From Alphaproteobacteria bacterium (GTDB taxonomy: Bacteria; Pseudomonadota; Alphaproteobacteria; ATCC43930; CGMCC-115725): a stretch of 5,212 nt of DNA. The DNA is taken from contig JASHUO010000447.1 in the NCBI GenBank assembly GCA_030039975.1, forward strand, positions 1 to 5,212, written 5' to 3'. The position numbers and the translations under genes are program-made. Positions within the stretch are counted from its first letter, which is position 1. Every line of letters begins with the position of its first letter. Shown piece by piece: positions 3,836 through 5,212 of this stretch. The notes under the pieces are model-generated. The model saw nothing but the letters and a program-made list of their open reading frames with translations, was not told the DNA's origin and did not search any database.

Positions 3836-5212
3836 CTCCCGGCCGGCATCGCCGCGCGCTCCTCGACGCTCGCCTGGTGCAGGCTTGGGCGCCTGATCGA
3901 CCCAGCCGCCGCCCAGCGCCTGGAACAGGCTCACCACCGCCTCGAGATGCGCGAGCCGGACCTGCACCAGCGTCGTCTCCGCCGGGAAGAGCGCGTTCTC
4001 GGCGGTCAGCACGTTGAGCAGCGTGACCGTGCCACCGCGGTACTGCGCCAGCGATATCTCGTAGGCCTGGCGCGCCTTTGCCACCGTATCCTCCTGTTCG
4101 CGCAGCTGCTCCGCCGTCTTGGTCGTCGCCACCAGTGCGTTCTCGACGTCGCTGAAGGCCGAGACCACCGCTTTGCGGTAGTCGTAGACGAGCTGCTCGA
4201 ACTGCGCCTTCGACAGCTGCAGCTCGCCTTCGAGCAGACCGCCTTCGAAGATCGGCTGCGTCAGGCCGCCCGCGACGTCGTAGATCTTGGAGGCGGGCGA
4301 GAACAGCGAGCCGAGGGTCGTGCTCTCGACGCCGCCCGCGGCGGTCAGCGTGACGTTGGGGAAGAAATTGGCGCGCGCCACCTTGATGTTGGCGTTGGCG
4401 GCGACGAGCTGCGCCTCGGCCTCGCTGACGTCGGGCCGCCGCTGCAGCAGCTCGGCCGGGAGGCCCGGCATCACCGGCGGCGCCGTGATCGCGTCGAGCG
4501 GCCCCTGCGGGAGGGGCACGTCCTCCGGCGCCTTGCCAAGCAGGATGGCGAGCGCGTCCAGGTTCTGCGCCAGCTGCTGCTCGAGCGGCGGTATCGCGGC
4601 GCGCTGCTCGGCCACCACCGTCTGCTGCTGCACCACGTCGAGCTGCGTCGCCGTGCCGCCCTTCTGCTGCGCCACGATGCCGGTGAGCGCGTCCTGCGCC
4701 GTGGCCAGGTTCTGCTGTTGCACCTGGATCTCCTCTTCGAGCCCCAGGATGGTGAAATAAGTGGTGGCGACGCTGCTCTCCACCGTCAGCGCGACCACCT
4801 CCTTGGCGTAGCGCGCGGCGAGGTCGGAGGCCTTGGCGCTTTCCAGCGCCGCCTGGTTCTTGCCCCAGAAGTCGACCTGGTAGCTGATTGAAGGCTCGAT
4901 CAGGAAGTTGTTGAAGGCGACCGTGTTGCCGCCGGTGGTCAGCAGCTCGCGCTCGCGACCGGCGCTGCCGCTGAGGCTCGCCGTCGGCAGCAGCGCCGCG
5001 CCGGAGATGCGCACCTGCGCGTCCGCCTGGCGCACCACCGCCACCGCCGCCGCCAAGTCGAAATTCGCCGCCGCGGCCTCGACCATCATGCTGTCGAGCT
5101 GCGGCGAGCCGAAGCCGCGCCACCAGTCGACGGCGGGCCAGGCGGCGGCGCCCTGCATCTCGCGCCAGGCCGCCGGTGGGGCGATCTCCGGCCGCTTGTA
5201 GTCGGGACCGAG
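3644..5212 (-). CDS. RND efflux outer-membrane channel lipoprotein (NodT/OprM family), 5' end beyond right edge, aberrant C-terminal extension
   Basis: This is the outer-membrane channel of a tripartite RND efflux pump. The visible 522 residues begin within GPDYKRP, the segment that normally follows the lipobox Cys, so only the signal peptide and Cys are lost off the right edge; the ATG at 5158 is internal. Landmarks in order are DWWRGFGSPQLDSM, YQVDFWGKNQ, the family signature RRPDVSEAEAQL (about 4440-4405) with ARANFFPNVTL, PIFEGG (about 4258-4241), AQYRGGT and the terminal LFQALGGGW (to about 3901). Normal family members end soon after GGGW. Here the frame continues through a charged linker (DQAPKPAPGERRGARGDAGR) into a second copy of the QYRDGT...ENALF motif, then runs out of frame to a stop at 3644, adding about 80 residues. 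Pump and adaptor genes are expected off the right edge. The core is intact and probably functional; the tail may be tolerated or harmful. Confidence 0.93.
   Translation of the reverse strand, partial: LGPDYKRPEIAPPAAWREMQGAAAWPAVDWWRGFGSPQLDSMMVEAAAANFDLAAAVAVVRQADAQVRISGAALLPTASLSGSAGRERELLTTGGNTVAFNNFLIEPSISYQVDFWGKNQAALESAKASDLAARYAKEVVALTVESSVATTYFTILGLEEEIQVQQQNLATAQDALTGIVAQQKGGTATQLDVVQQQTVVAEQRAAIPPLEQQLAQNLDALAILLGKAPEDVPLPQGPLDAITAPPVMPGLPAELLQRRPDVSEAEAQLVAANANIKVARANFFPNVTLTAAGGVESTTLGSLFSPASKIYDVAGGLTQPIFEGGLLEGELQLSKAQFEQLVYDYRKAVVSAFSDVENALVATTKTAEQLREQEDTVAKARQAYEISLAQYRGGTVTLLNVLTAENALFPAETTLVQVRLAHLEAVVSLFQALGGGWVDQAPKPAPGERRGARGDAGRETTDQEIAEVQYRDGTANLLTVLNTENALFLAEDTSPKADSVACKRSSASFKRSAGAGKPAGAC

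Noticed and set aside
3361..3849. Minus-strand frame of 162 codons bridging the channel remnant and the LysR gene
   Set aside because: It is a third frame across the pseudogene and the LysR N-terminus; neither half matches the recognisable proteins there.
3947..4891. Long plus-strand open frame of 314 codons
   Set aside because: It is antisense to the NodT-type channel gene, and its Arg/Leu/Glu-rich composition is typical of a GC-rich shadow frame.
3828..5123. Minus-strand open frame of 431 codons in another frame of the channel gene
   Set aside because: Almost entirely Arg, Ala and Gly; it is an overlapping shadow of the well-supported channel frame.

Overview
This is a GC-rich window with strongly G/C-ending codons and protein families (TolC-type and NodT-type outer-membrane channels, a CrgA-like LysR regulator, an LTxxQ periplasmic protein) that fit an alphaproteobacterium, most likely of the Rhizobiales/Hyphomicrobiales type. 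That placement is an inference from composition and protein style; there is no rRNA or other marker gene to confirm it.

Layout. (1) 1-988, minus strand: the first two thirds of a TolC-family outer-membrane channel gene, cut by the left edge. (2) 989-1119: a divergent intergenic region. (3) 1120-2492, plus strand: four small genes, all predicted to be exported or membrane-bound. They are an LTxxQ (Spy/CpxP-like) periplasmic protein with a His-rich tail, a 36-residue single-span membrane peptide, a double glycine-zipper lipoprotein, and a single-span protein with a two-cysteine tail. The last three are closely packed and probably co-transcribed. (4) 2493-2641: a short convergent gap that holds what looks like a scrap of coding sequence. 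(5) 2642-3541, minus: a LysR-type regulator with a near-perfect dyad 36 bp upstream of its start. (6) 3633-5212, minus: an RND-type (NodT/OprM family) outer-membrane efflux channel whose 5' end lies beyond the right edge. Its reading frame runs on past the natural C-terminus into the broken 3' end of a second, paralogous channel gene.

How the parts relate. Everything recognisable concerns the cell envelope or its regulation. The right-hand channel would pair with a membrane-fusion protein and an RND pump, which are usually encoded upstream and so would lie off the right edge. The LysR gene follows it on the same strand and may once have belonged to the lost paralogous efflux locus. The left TolC-type channel is a separate unit, transcribed divergently from the small envelope-protein cluster. 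The clearest oddity is the fused, frameshifted second channel remnant at 3633-3835. I saw no CRISPR array, tRNA, rRNA, insertion sequence or phage gene, and no convincing new defence or metabolic system.
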